A stretch of DNA of 64,000 bases from assembly GCA_002964805.2 (NCBI GenBank), contig PUDQ02000033.1, positions 868,001 through 932,000 on the forward strand, given 5' to 3'. Position 1 is the stretch's first letter. Every line of letters starts with the position of its first letter. A program made the translations under genes and the position numbers. Under the pieces are notes generated by a model. The model was not told where the DNA came from. It saw only the letters and a list, made by a program, of their open reading frames with translations, and did no database searches. Of this stretch, positions 27,403-36,528 are shown in pieces. Source of the stretch: Trametes villosa. Lineage: Eukaryota > Basidiomycota > Agaricomycetes > Polyporales > Polyporaceae.

Positions 27403-29032
27403 ATGGGCTACGAAGATCCGGACCAGCGATGGCATTGGGACCCGAACACCGTGATGGAACATGTGCTGAACGTCGCACTGCACCTAGATGACCGCGTCGC
27501 CGATCTGGAGTGGCTTTGGTCGGATGTGCGGAACAACATCATCGACGTGGTAGCACGTACCATCGCTCTCAGTATGTATTACTGGCCCATTACGACTCTG
27601 TCATTCCCTAGACTCACCTATGCCCTAGGTCTCTTCACGTCCATCGCCGCCGGCGTGATTTACACTATCATGTGCGTTTCTTCGCGGGAAGTGCTGTTCT
27701 TGTGTCTCGTACGCAGGCTGACATTTTCTTCAATAGCTCAAGGAGATGGAGGGATTGGATGGTAGTATTCATCCTGTTCGCCATCCTCCCGGACGTCCTC
27801 ACCGCACTCAGCCTATGGCTGGGGTTCACCTCGAGGCTGGCCCAGCAATACTCGCTGATGCGCGTCAAGCTCGCCGATATCAACAACTCGGTGGACAACA
27901 TCAAGGTCTGCGTCGACAGCCTTACCTGCGACGACCCGTACTCCCTCGCGGATAGAAAGCCGCTGTACACAAGCCACGGATGTGTCGGTACCGTACTATT
28001 AGCTACGGACGTAAGTCTGCGCCTCGCATCCATGTGATCATTCGAGTTCAAGCGACTGACCTTGTTCCTTGCTATCAGCCGCTGTTGCACTCCATTGTGA
28101 TCGTCGGCCTTACAATCAACTGGCTGTTCCAAAAGGGCCGACTGGGGTGGTTCAACGGCGGTATTCTGTTCGCCCCGCTCCTAGCTGCCGCAGGTACGGA
28201 AACCCCGCCCTAACCCTCACTGTTCACTTCTCTCATGCCTGCCTTGTAGTATCCGCAGCGAAGCACGTCCAGGGCGTCTGCTGGCCCGACCCCATTGCCG
28301 TCGGCCGCATCCGGGTGGTGGCCAAATGGGAGGTCTTCTCTCCTAAATACCCCGACGTCACCTCCGCCCGACTGTCTCTGCTCTCGCGCGTGGGGCCGCT
28401 GCTTGTTATCCTCTTCTACGTCTGGTGCGTCGCTTTCTATGTAGCTATCTGCTCATACACTCACCCCGTACCACTCCGGTACACGCAGGCAGGACCGGGA
28501 GGCCTATAAGGCGTTCTTCAGGGACGGCTCGATCCGCGGGCAGTGGACACGCTGGCTGGCCATAACGTATCTGTTGCCTGTAGCTATAGACGGGGTGCGC
28601 GCGGCCGCTCTTTTTCTGCGCTGTGTATCATGCTGACAGGATGACTCCGCGCTCGTGTAGGGCTGGCGATCGCTACGTGCCGCATACGATAATGGGCAGC
28701 GCAAGACGACTTGGCCCATCCTCGAATTTGCCTTTTTCTCCTTCGGTGATGCGCTCTTGGTTCCGCTCATGGTACGTCCTCTTCTCCTCCCTAACCCCAC
28801 CGCTCGATGGGGTCACTGCTGAATCGGGTGTGTGCTGCAGGCTATGTATCCGGGCATCGCGATATTCTTCCAGAGGCTCTGGTATGTCGATACCGAGCGC
28901 GAGAGCGAACCCGAAGCCGCCGTGGGGTCAACGAACGAGAAGGCTGACACGACGGTGTCGCCCTCTGCATCGTCCACGCCGGCGGTAACTGATAGCAAAA
29001 GTGGTGAGGCAGCGCCTTCGGCAGCTTTGTGA
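27403..29032 (+). CDS. Multi-pass membrane protein of unknown function, tandem copy A
   Basis: Unidentified protein of 394 residues with about six or seven hydrophobic spans. Exons are 27403-27571, 27629-27671, 27737-28010, 28079-28193, 28250-28424, 28489-28594, 28661-28771 and 28841-29032. The N-terminus is soluble (MGYEDPDQRWHWDPN), then WLWSDVRNNIIDVVARTIAL. Spans include SIAAGVIYTI, WMVVFILFAILPDVLTALSL, LLHSIVIVGLTINWLF, GILFAPLLAAA, LLVILFYV and FAFFSFGDALLVPLM. Cysteines in NIKVCVDSLTCDD, SHGCVGT and GVCWPD are kept in copy B and may form disulfides in a loop. The C-terminal tail is Ser/Thr/Ala-rich. I know no named family for it. The first 43-base exon junction reads TIISRRWRDW in both copies. 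Confidence 0.75.
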
Positions 29033-29132
29033 GGGGGGTCCAGGTAGGTCGATACTGCCGATGGGAACCATGGCCCGTGGACCATGTGCTACGTATTCTG
29101 GGTTGGGGGTTATTTGTCAAAGGACGGTCTCA

Positions 29133-29208
29133 CACCATAACACATATTTATTGAAAGCTTTGCGACTTTGATCTGCTCTAAGATGTCGTTGTAGTAGAGG
29201 AGCTCGCA
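29133..29208 (-). pseudogene. Remnant of M19 dipeptidase intron 3 end / exon 4
   Basis: Reading the minus strand, this stretch aligns without gaps to bases 32643-32712 of the dipeptidase gene, covering the end of intron 3 and most of exon 4. In protein terms ILEQIKVAKLSIN matches [14 protein letters not shown] count about 16 differences in roughly 57 positions, mostly transitions. The splice acceptor is lost (CTACAA against CCGCAG), so it cannot act as an exon. It is the expected trace of a duplication that included part of the right-hand neighbour. Confidence 0.75.
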
Positions 29209-29224
29209 CCGGAACTGAGGCGTG

Positions 29225-29269
29225 AAGACCGTTTTCGTGCGTGAGGTTAAGCATGGCGCCTGTTCTGAT
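29225..29269 (+). pseudogene. Remnant of the SPT8 last exon 3' end
   Basis: Aligns to 26954-26993, the last 13 codons and stop of SPT8 (KTVFVHEVKHLF). Here it reads AAGACCGTTTTCGTGCGTGA and GGTTAAGCA, then a five-base insertion (TGGCG) that shifts the frame, then CCTGTTCTGAT. It is a non-functional scrap marking the left edge of the second duplication unit. Confidence 0.75.
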
Positions 29270-29558
29270 CCGACGCTTGTACCACCACAACAACGACTCA
29301 ACGGTTCAACAGTACGCTTACCCACGACAGAGCCGTTGAACAGTATGTGGTCCGTGCACTAGCTATTTCTTGGCAAAGAGGCTTGAGCGCGAGGCTTCGG
29401 TCCCGGAGAAGCAGGTACCTGATGCAGCATGCTGTGTCGGCGTCGACTGCTCTCACGTCCCGCCACCACAGTGACTCGCTCGGCGGCATTTGCGGTGCCT
29501 TTCAATGCAACGAATGCATCCGCAATCCCCGCAGCGGCGCTCTTGCGATCAAATATGA

Positions 29559-29564
29559 TATAAA
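29559..29564 (+). promoter_or_regulatory. TATA box of membrane-protein gene B
   Basis: TATAAA within GATATAAAGA, 55 bases before the ATG at 29614, matching the element in front of gene A. Confidence 0.5.
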
Positions 29565-29613
29565 GAAGTATCTAGACTAGAAGCTTTAACTTGCCCCGCA
29601 CTTACTGACCGCA

Positions 29614-31250
29614 ATGGACTACACAGACCCGGAGCAGCCATGGTATTGGAATCCCTCCGCAGCGCTGAACCATGTGCGGGACGTCGCGACGTCTCTCGAT
29701 TACCGTGTCGCCGATTTCGATTGGCTATGGTCGGATGTGAGAAACAACATCATCGACGTGGTGGCTCGCACCATTGCTCTCGGTATGTATCGTTGGCCCA
29801 CAAAGTCAATAACTCTGCAAGCCACCAAGACTCACATATCTTTCCAGGTCTCTGCACGTCCATTTCCGTCGCAGTGCTTTACACGATCATGTATGTCCCT
29901 TCACGGGAAGTATTGCTCTTGGGTCCCACTGTGCTGACCATGGTATTTACCTCTACAGCTCAAAGAGATGGAGAGATTGGATCCCGATATTCATCCTCTT
30001 CTGCATCCTCCCAGAATTCTTAACCGCATTCAGCGTATGGCTCGGATTCTGCTCGAGGCTGGTCCAACAATATTCCGTAATGCGCGTCAAGCTTGCCAAC
30101 ATGCACAGCTCGGTGGACAGCATCAAGGTCTGCATCGACAGCCTCGCGTGCAGCGACGCGTACCCCCTTTCGGGCCAAAGGCCGTGGTACACCGGCCACG
30201 GTTGCGTTGGTACAGCGTTGTTGGCTGCAGACGTGAGTCCCCGCCGCACGTGTTCCAGTGGGCATTTAAACCTAGGCGACTGACTTTCTTCCGTGCCAGC
30301 CACTGCTGCACTCGGCCGTCGTGGTCGGCCTCGCAGCCCACTGGCTGTATCTGAAGGGTCGGCTGGGGCTACTCAACAGCGGTATCTTGTTAGCCCCGCT
30401 CTTGGCTGCTGCAGGTACTAAGGTCCCGGCTCCCCTCTGCGTTTGACGCCTCTCTCAAATCGATACCACAGTGTCCGCGGCGAAGCACGTCGACGGCGTC
30501 TGCTGGCCAGAGCCCATGGTCGTCGGCTCCCTCCGCGTCGCGGCCCAGTGGAAAGTGTTCACCCCGAAGTACCCCGACGTGACCACCGCGAGGCTATCGC
30601 AGCTCTCGAGCGTGGTACCCCTACTCGTGCAATGCTACTACATCTGGTACGCCGCTTCCTGTGCAGCTGTCTACCCACACACTGACCGCGTACTGTTGTG
30701 CGACGTGCAGGCAGCAACGGGAGGCCTACAAGGCGTTTCTCCGCGATAGCTCGGTCCGCGGGCACTGGACGCGGTGGCTGGCCGTAACGTACATATTGCC
30801 CCTGTCGATAGACGCGGTGCGTGCTTCCGCTTTTCCCATCCTGGCTGAGCTCTGACGCGATAGCTCCCCGTTTGTGCAGGGCTGGCGATCGCTACGCGTG
30901 ACATACGGCCGCGGACAGCGCAGGACGAACTGGCCTGTCATCGAGTTCGCCTTCTTCTCCTTTGGCGACGCCCTCGTCCTCCCGCTCACGGTGCGTTTCT
31001 TCTCGACCCAAAGACCTTGTGCCACGCTGATGAGCGTATGTGGTGTGCGCTCTAGGCCATGTATCCGGGCATCGCGTTGTTCTTCCAGAGGTTCTGGTAT
31101 ATCGAGGCCGAGCGCGAGATTGAGCCTGAAGTCGGGGGGGAGTCCACGAACGAGAAAGCCGACACGACGGCGGTGCCTCCCTCGGCCTCGTCTGCGCCGG
31201 TGATGGCTGACAGGAAGAGCAACGAGGCTGCATCTTCGCCAGCCTTGTGA
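29614..31250 (+). CDS. Multi-pass membrane protein of unknown function, tandem copy B
   Basis: Paralogue of the gene at 27403, 395 residues. Exons are 29614-29782, 29848-29890, 29959-30232, 30300-30414, 30472-30646, 30711-30816, 30880-30990 and 31056-31250; the first seven have exactly the same lengths as in copy A and the last is three bases longer. Shared blocks include WLWSDVRNNIIDVVARTIAL, QQYS-L/V-MRVKLA, VSAAKHV-GVCWP, REAYKAF, RGxWTRWLA and EFAFFSFGDAL. The Cys pairs CIDSLACSD and GHGCVGT and the GVCWPE Cys are kept. All frames are open, so both copies are probably functional. Introns have diverged far more than exons. Function unknown; context only shows a segmental duplication. Confidence 0.77.
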
Positions 31251-31557
31251 AGGGTGCTCGGGTAACTTGTGAGTCGGTGTGGCCGACAAGAACAATACCG
31301 TAGACAGTCGATTGCTATCTATCCTGGGTTGGGGATGCACTGCCCCCTGTGATCCAAAGAATAAGGTACTTGCACCGCGTGTTTTTCCAGCACGAACACT
31401 TCCAATACAACCATCCATCCATACCCGAAGTACACTGTCCTAGACAACATGATGGTGATGGACTACGTATGAGTACACACCAAACCTCAAGGCCTCAACC
31501 CAAGCACAGATCAAAAGCAGCAAACCATCGTTTATGCGATGGATCGTTCCTAAGTCC
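31251..31557. other. Convergent 3' regions
   Basis: About 300 bases between the stop codons of membrane-protein gene B (+) and the dipeptidase (-). The first 90 bases resemble the 3' end of gene A. Nothing else was recognised. Confidence 0.6.
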
Positions 31558-33354
31558 TCAGAGGTCGGTCCTCTTGTCGTAGCGCGCCAGCACAGGCTGC
31601 ACGCCGCTCTTCTGTAGTTCCGACGCGACACGCTCTGCGCCCTCGAAGACGCGCAGCAGGTTCGCGCCAGTCAGCCCGGCGAGCTCGAACGCGTTCCATC
31701 CGCGCGTGTACAGCTCGGCGATCTATCGGGAGGTGTTGGCATCGCGCATATGCACATCTATGAGGGGATCACGTACCAAGTCGGGGTATTTCGAGACATC
31801 CTCGAGGCCAACCGGTCCTTCGGGGATACCGTCAAAGTCACTGCCAAGGCCGACGCTGTAAAAATAATGTCAGTTTTGACATCACATGGCGAGTTGTAGG
31901 TTGGTACGTACTGCTTCTTGCCAGCGATCTTGGCAATGTGTTCGACGTGGTCGGCGACGGCCTTCAGGTCGGCCTTGCCAGGCGCAGCGACAAAGATGGG
32001 GGCGAAGTTGACCTTGAACGATTCGTACAGTGTCAGCGTATCCTCCAACCATTTGGATGACACTACCGTACCATGACCACCGCGTCAGTCTTGTTCGGTC
32101 CAGTGCCAATCAACTCGAGTATATCATCAGGCACGTTCCGCGGGACGTCGTGCACCGCGCGCGCCGACGAGTGCGACCAAATCACGGGGGCCTTCGAGTA
32201 CCTGATCGCCTGCCTCGCCGTGTCGTCCGAGGTGTGGCTGAGGTCGACGAGGACGCCGAGGCGGTTCATCTCGTCGATGAGCGGGTACCCGAAGTCGGAG
32301 AGGCCGCCCCAGCGCGGCTCGAGCTTGGTCAGGATGCCGGCCGAGTCCGCGAACGCGTTGTGGCACGCGTGCGTGAGCGTGACGTAGCGCACGCCGAGCT
32401 CGTGGTACTGGCGCAGGACCTGGAGCGAGTTGCCGAGTTGGTGGCCGCTGTAAGAGATGGGTGTGTGAGGTGGGTAAGTGGAGGTTGAGGGTGGATGGAG
32501 ACGTACCCTTCGACGCCGAGCAAGCCAGCAATCTGGCCACGGCTGATGGCCGTCTTGACGTCCTTGGAGGAGAGTGCATAGCCAAAGGTCTGGTGCCAAC
32601 CTGTCAGGTCTCGCGTCCCGGTAATCCAGAGGACGCGCTTACATCAGGGTACTGGTTGATCAAAAGCTTCGCTACATCAATCTGCTCCAGGGTGTCGCTG
32701 CGGCAGAGGAACTCATAAGGACTCGCGATAGCCGTATATGTATCGTGCGAACGTACCGAACACGCCAGGTCGCATTCAAGTAATCCTCGCCCTCCTCAGA
32801 CCCAGGGCAGTCGACGTATACGGACCAGAAGAAGCCGCCGACCTTCCCCTCGCGCAGACGAGGGATGTCAACATGACCGGGGAACGTCTTCGCCAGGTCC
32901 ACTGCAGAGACGTTGTTCGCGTACCGCACCCGAACTAATTCGGGGAGATCTACAGGGTAGATGGCGTCAGACTCAGACACTCTTGACTTTGTTAACGAGT
33001 ATGCTCGAACCAATATGGCCATCCTATATTGTACCGCGATATTTAGTGCTTGCTGGAATTTGACATGAATGGGACAGCGCTTACAATGACGGGTGAGTTC
33101 TGCAGCACGATCAGCGCCGCCTTGTGCGGGTCCTTCGGCAGCCGACCGACGACACCAGTCAGTTTGTCCCAGAAGAACAGCGACACCACGAGCGCGACGA
33201 CAAAGACGGTGGTGAGTACGCCATAAGTCACGGCGCGAACGGTCGCCGCGCGGTGAGCGCGGTCGGGCGCGGCCTCGCGGTCGAAGTTGGGGTCGCGCGC
33301 GAGGTTGGGGACGTTCTCGCCGAGGAGAGGCGCTGTCTCACCGTTCTCCGGCAT
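31558..33354 (-). CDS. Membrane-anchored dipeptidase, peptidase family M19
   Basis: Zinc-dependent renal-type dipeptidase (M19), which hydrolyses dipeptides; here anchored by a transmembrane helix ([20 protein letters not shown], about residues 43-62) with the catalytic part on the luminal or outer side. Exons are 33354-33085, 33023-33011, 32949-32757, 32697-32643, 32589-32507, 32447-32072, 32012-31912, 31855-31777 and 31722-31558 (444 residues). Metal ligands are present: HxD in DGHID (about residue 93), Glu in GVEGGHQL, His in [10 protein letters not shown] and His in IWSHSSARA. Other family marks are [15 protein letters not shown] and GLGSDFDGI. The DGHI codons sit on a 13-base microexon. 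A decayed piece of exon 4 lies at 29133-29208. Confidence 0.92.
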
Positions 33355-33627
33355 GGTGGTGGGAGGAGAGAGAGGAGGGTGGGGGCGCCGTGAGTCAGGC
33401 GCAGGCAGGAGGTGGTGTCGAACTGAACGCGCGGGACGCTGCGCAATGGGCAGAGATCGACGGGCGCGCTGACGCAATGTGAGCGCTCGACCGCGTTCAG
33501 CTCGCTTCGGCCCGCTTCTCCGACCTCGCCTCGACCTCTTCGCGAGGTTGCGAGCTCCGACTCGTGTGTGTTATACAACCTCTAGCAGTACAAAGAGAAA
33601 GCGGCACTGAATCCAGGAGTCTGCATA

Positions 33628-34445
33628 TCAACGCCCTTCCCTCTCCTTCTTCCACTGCTTCTTCTGCACAGATGCCGCCGCCTTGTTCCCGAAGAGAAAA
33701 CGCGATGTTCGCTTATCCGCTCCTGTCTTTCGAGATATATAGGCCGACCCCGAGAAGAGGAGCTGCGTAAACACGTTCAGCCTGCCAGCCTTGAAATCGA
33801 CTAGCGGAGAAATAACTCACAGCCCATAGTCCCCAGAGGCCAATGGTCCCTGACCCAAGGAAGACAAGGAAGCCCAGAGGACCAACTGACTTCGTGTTGT
33901 ATGAGATGAAGGAGATGAGGACGCAGGCTACAGACAGAGTTCCCAGAAGAGGGTGTCCAGGCGCGCCACGGGTAGCCGTTACGTCCATGGGGTCTGTCGG
34001 AATCTAAGGCAATCCGTAAATACAACGCGGTACGGTATGCATCGTAGGAACTCACGTTGAATATCAGTGCCAACGCGATGGCGAAGACCAATATGCCGGT
34101 GTGGAATGCCATGAACGACTCAAGGGGTGTGAGCGCAGCTCGGCGTTCCGTACTGGTTTCTGAGAGGAACAGAAGCAAGCGGGGGGATAGTATCAAGGGG
34201 ACTGCGAGCGCGAGGAGTCTACGATGCACATGCGACCGCCGCTCCTCAGCCTCCTCTCATCTAGTCAAAACCGAGGCGCGCACGTACATCACTGCTGAGG
34301 CCCATGCCCATGCATGTATCACTCCGTCGTCCACCACAGGGAAGTTGGTATCCGGCAGAGGTTGGGAACCTGCAGGGGGTTCACCTGTCTGCCCCGACGG
34401 AGCCGCTCGTCTTGACAAGTCGTCCAGTTCGATGTCGACTGCCAT
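33628..34445 (-). CDS. Conserved small multi-span membrane protein, function unknown
   Basis: Protein of 212 residues with about four hydrophobic spans; exons 34445-34288, 34218-34056, 34003-33821 and 33762-33628. The N-terminus is acidic and soluble (MAVDIELDDLSRRAAP). Spans are around AWAWASAVILLALAVPLIL, MAFHTGILVFAIALALIF, LLGTLSVACVLISFISYN and LVFLGSGTIGLWGLWALLF. The tail is strongly basic, RKTGADKRTSRFLFGNKAAA followed by KKQWKKEREGR. I know no named family. The last intron (33763-33820, 58 bases) is my choice because it gives a basic tail and a normal intron length. If the sequence is left unspliced, it stays open in frame to a different stop at 33713-33715. Divergent from the JmjC gene. 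Confidence 0.65.
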
Positions 34446-34707
34446 GGCGAACGTGTGGCTGTTGCAGTTGTATGTAAGGAGAGGTACGGAGGTTCTCGAG
34501 GGTCACTTAGAAGTGAGGATGTGTGTACACGATAGATGCACGAGTTGCCGCTGCGGAGACGTGGACCTCCCGCACTCAGCCACACCAGCCGGCCGCGCAC
34601 AGCCATGACGTCACGCGCCCTTAATGCGCGCGTCGTGCTGTTTGTCCTTGTTAGATTCAGAAGCTATCGCCCTCTACCACTCAACGCCAGGCGCCATCAT
34701 CGGCATT

Positions 34708-36068
34708 ATGCCATTCCCACGTAGGTCTATACATTTTTGGAGCGCTAGATGAAGCTCACTATATTCCACAGATTCTATGGAGGGCACCTGCGCGAGGCTC
34801 GAGACTCCTCCCTCATATAGCGACTTCCTCGAAGCGTACCTGTTACCGAATCAGCCAGTCATCATCGGTTCATCTCTCATATCCGCATGGCCCGCGTTTA
34901 GCCTGTGGAGGACATGCGGAGGTGCGATCAACTGGACACACCTACGGGACGCATATGGTGATCTCGAAGTCACCGTCGCCGATTGCGCGACGCGCGAGTT
35001 CAGCGACCAGCGGCGGGAGCAAATGCGCTTCCGGGACGTCGTCTCCTTGTGGGAGGCCGGGGAGGGTCAAACTCTATACGTGAAAGACTGGCACCTCGCT
35101 CGTGCCCTCAGCATCGGAACCCACCCTGATAGCACCTTCTACACGACCCCGGACATCTTCCGCGACGACTGGATGAACGCGTACTACTCAGCACACACCG
35201 AAGACGACTTCCGCTTCGTGTACGTCGGGGCGGCGGGGACGTTCACGCCGCTCCATCGCGATGTGTACACCTCGTACTCCTGGTCGACGAACGTCTGTGG
35301 ACGGAAGCGGTGGTGGCTCTTCCCCCCGGACCAGACGCACCTCCTGTTCCGCAAAGGCGGCGAGGAGCATTTGGAAACCGCCTATGACGTCCGGCATGTC
35401 GACTTCGAAACATACCCCATGTTTGCGCAAGCACGTCCTATCGTGGTCGAACAAAACAGCGGAGAGACGATATTTGTGTGGGTCTCTCTGGCTGGAGCAT
35501 GCCGCTTCGCTGACCCGCCTCCATATCACAGCCCTAGTGGGTGGTATCACCAAGTCGAGAACCTCACCGACTGCATATCCATCAACCACAACTGGTGCAA
35601 CACCGTGAACCTCCCTTCCCTCTACGCGTCGATGTGCGCGAAGGTGCTCGAGGTCGAGCACGCCCTCGAAGACGTCCGAGAGCTCCTCGCCGACGGGTCG
35701 GCGGACCCAGAGGCATGGAAGCCGGAGTGGATCTCTATCGTGCAGGACGTTGTGGAGAAGGATGCCGGTTGGAAGTGCGTGCCCCTCACTAGCCGTGCGC
35801 CGTTGACTTCAATGACTCCGTGACTAGCTGGGCGACATTCTGGCGGATGGTCCAGCATGCACTCCGCCTCGCCCTGGACAGGCCGTGCACAGTCAACGAA
35901 ATTCTGTGGTCGCGAACTCCTCTCGGGCTTATGCCGTCGCTCGACTTCATCAAGACTCGCGTCCGGGCGTGCTACGAGGACTTCATCGTGCGCTCCCAGA
36001 ACGAGCATGCCCTTGTCCCCGGTCTCGGGGATGTGCTTGGGGATGTGAAGATGATATTGGACGAGTAA
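34708..36068 (+). CDS. JmjC-domain oxygenase, JMJD4-like
   Basis: Fe(II)/2-oxoglutarate oxygenase of the JMJD4 group; the animal enzyme hydroxylates a lysine of release factor eRF1, and I infer a similar role. Exons are 34708-34720, 34772-35477, 35532-35774 and 35828-36068 (400 residues). Conserved blocks are SDFLEAYLLPNQPVIIGS, LYVKDWHLAR, DDFRFVYVGAAGTFTPLHRD, SYSWSTNVCGRKRWWLFPPD, GETIFVPSGWYHQVENLTD and ISINHNWCNTVNL. The iron ligands are the HxD in LHRDVY and the His in GWYHQV, the latter rebuilt across intron 2. The first exon of 13 bases (MPFP) is less certain; ATG at 34777 (MEGTCARLE) is an alternative start that keeps the whole domain. Confidence 0.88.
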
Positions 36069-36528
36069 AGAGCGGCAGGAATGTTAAGAACGAATCGTTC
36101 TGCCTAACAGCCTAAGCCGATCCGCGCATTGCACCGATCTCTGTCGCTCCAGCTTCGACGGCCGTCTGGCGGGAATATCGGCTACGACCGGCTGCCCACC
36201 CACTCGAGGTGTGTTGACTTCTCGATTCATTCAATGCGAGTACTGGACGCCTACTTGCAGGAAGGCGAACGACGAGCCGGTACAGTGATACCAGGGACTG
36301 CGTGTCCCTGCTACCGAGGAACCAGAGTGAACGCAGTGCCGGCACTCATACAAGTCAGCTGGTACACGATTCCTCGGGGACAGCACGGCCCGTTTCCATC
36401 GAACGCGAATAGTATACAATGTATTACAGCCGGTAGCGTGAACTGTGATAAAGTACGAGAGTGTGAGATCGACTACAAGAGGACTGTCCCAGCGCGCGGC
36501 AGACGCAACAGATCTACATTTCCTCCGC
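36069..36528. other. Convergent 3' regions of the JmjC gene and SPT6
   Basis: About 460 bases between two convergent stop codons. Only short frames; nothing recognised. Confidence 0.6.

Larger units (their letters stand above)
29033..29613. other. Junction of the tandem duplication
   Basis: Contains the 3' end of gene A, a minus-strand scrap of the dipeptidase gene (29133-29208), a plus-strand scrap of the SPT8 last exon (29225-29269) and the duplicated promoter of gene B. No intact gene. Confidence 0.75.
26954..31340. repeat. Segmental tandem duplication (two units of about 2.1 kb)
   Basis: Unit 1 runs from inside the SPT8 last exon (26954) through the first membrane-protein gene to about 29110. 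Unit 2 runs from 29225 through the second gene to about 31340. Homology is visible in the SPT8 exon end, in the promoter (the 14-base TCGGTCCCGGAGAA near 27156 and 29399; GCGTCGACTGCTCTCACGTC near 27203 and 29440; ATGCATCCGCAATCCCCGCA near 27280 and 29514; GATATAAAGA), in all eight exons, which have matching lengths, and in the 3' end (CTGGGTTGGGG). The limits are judged by eye and are approximate. Confidence 0.85.
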
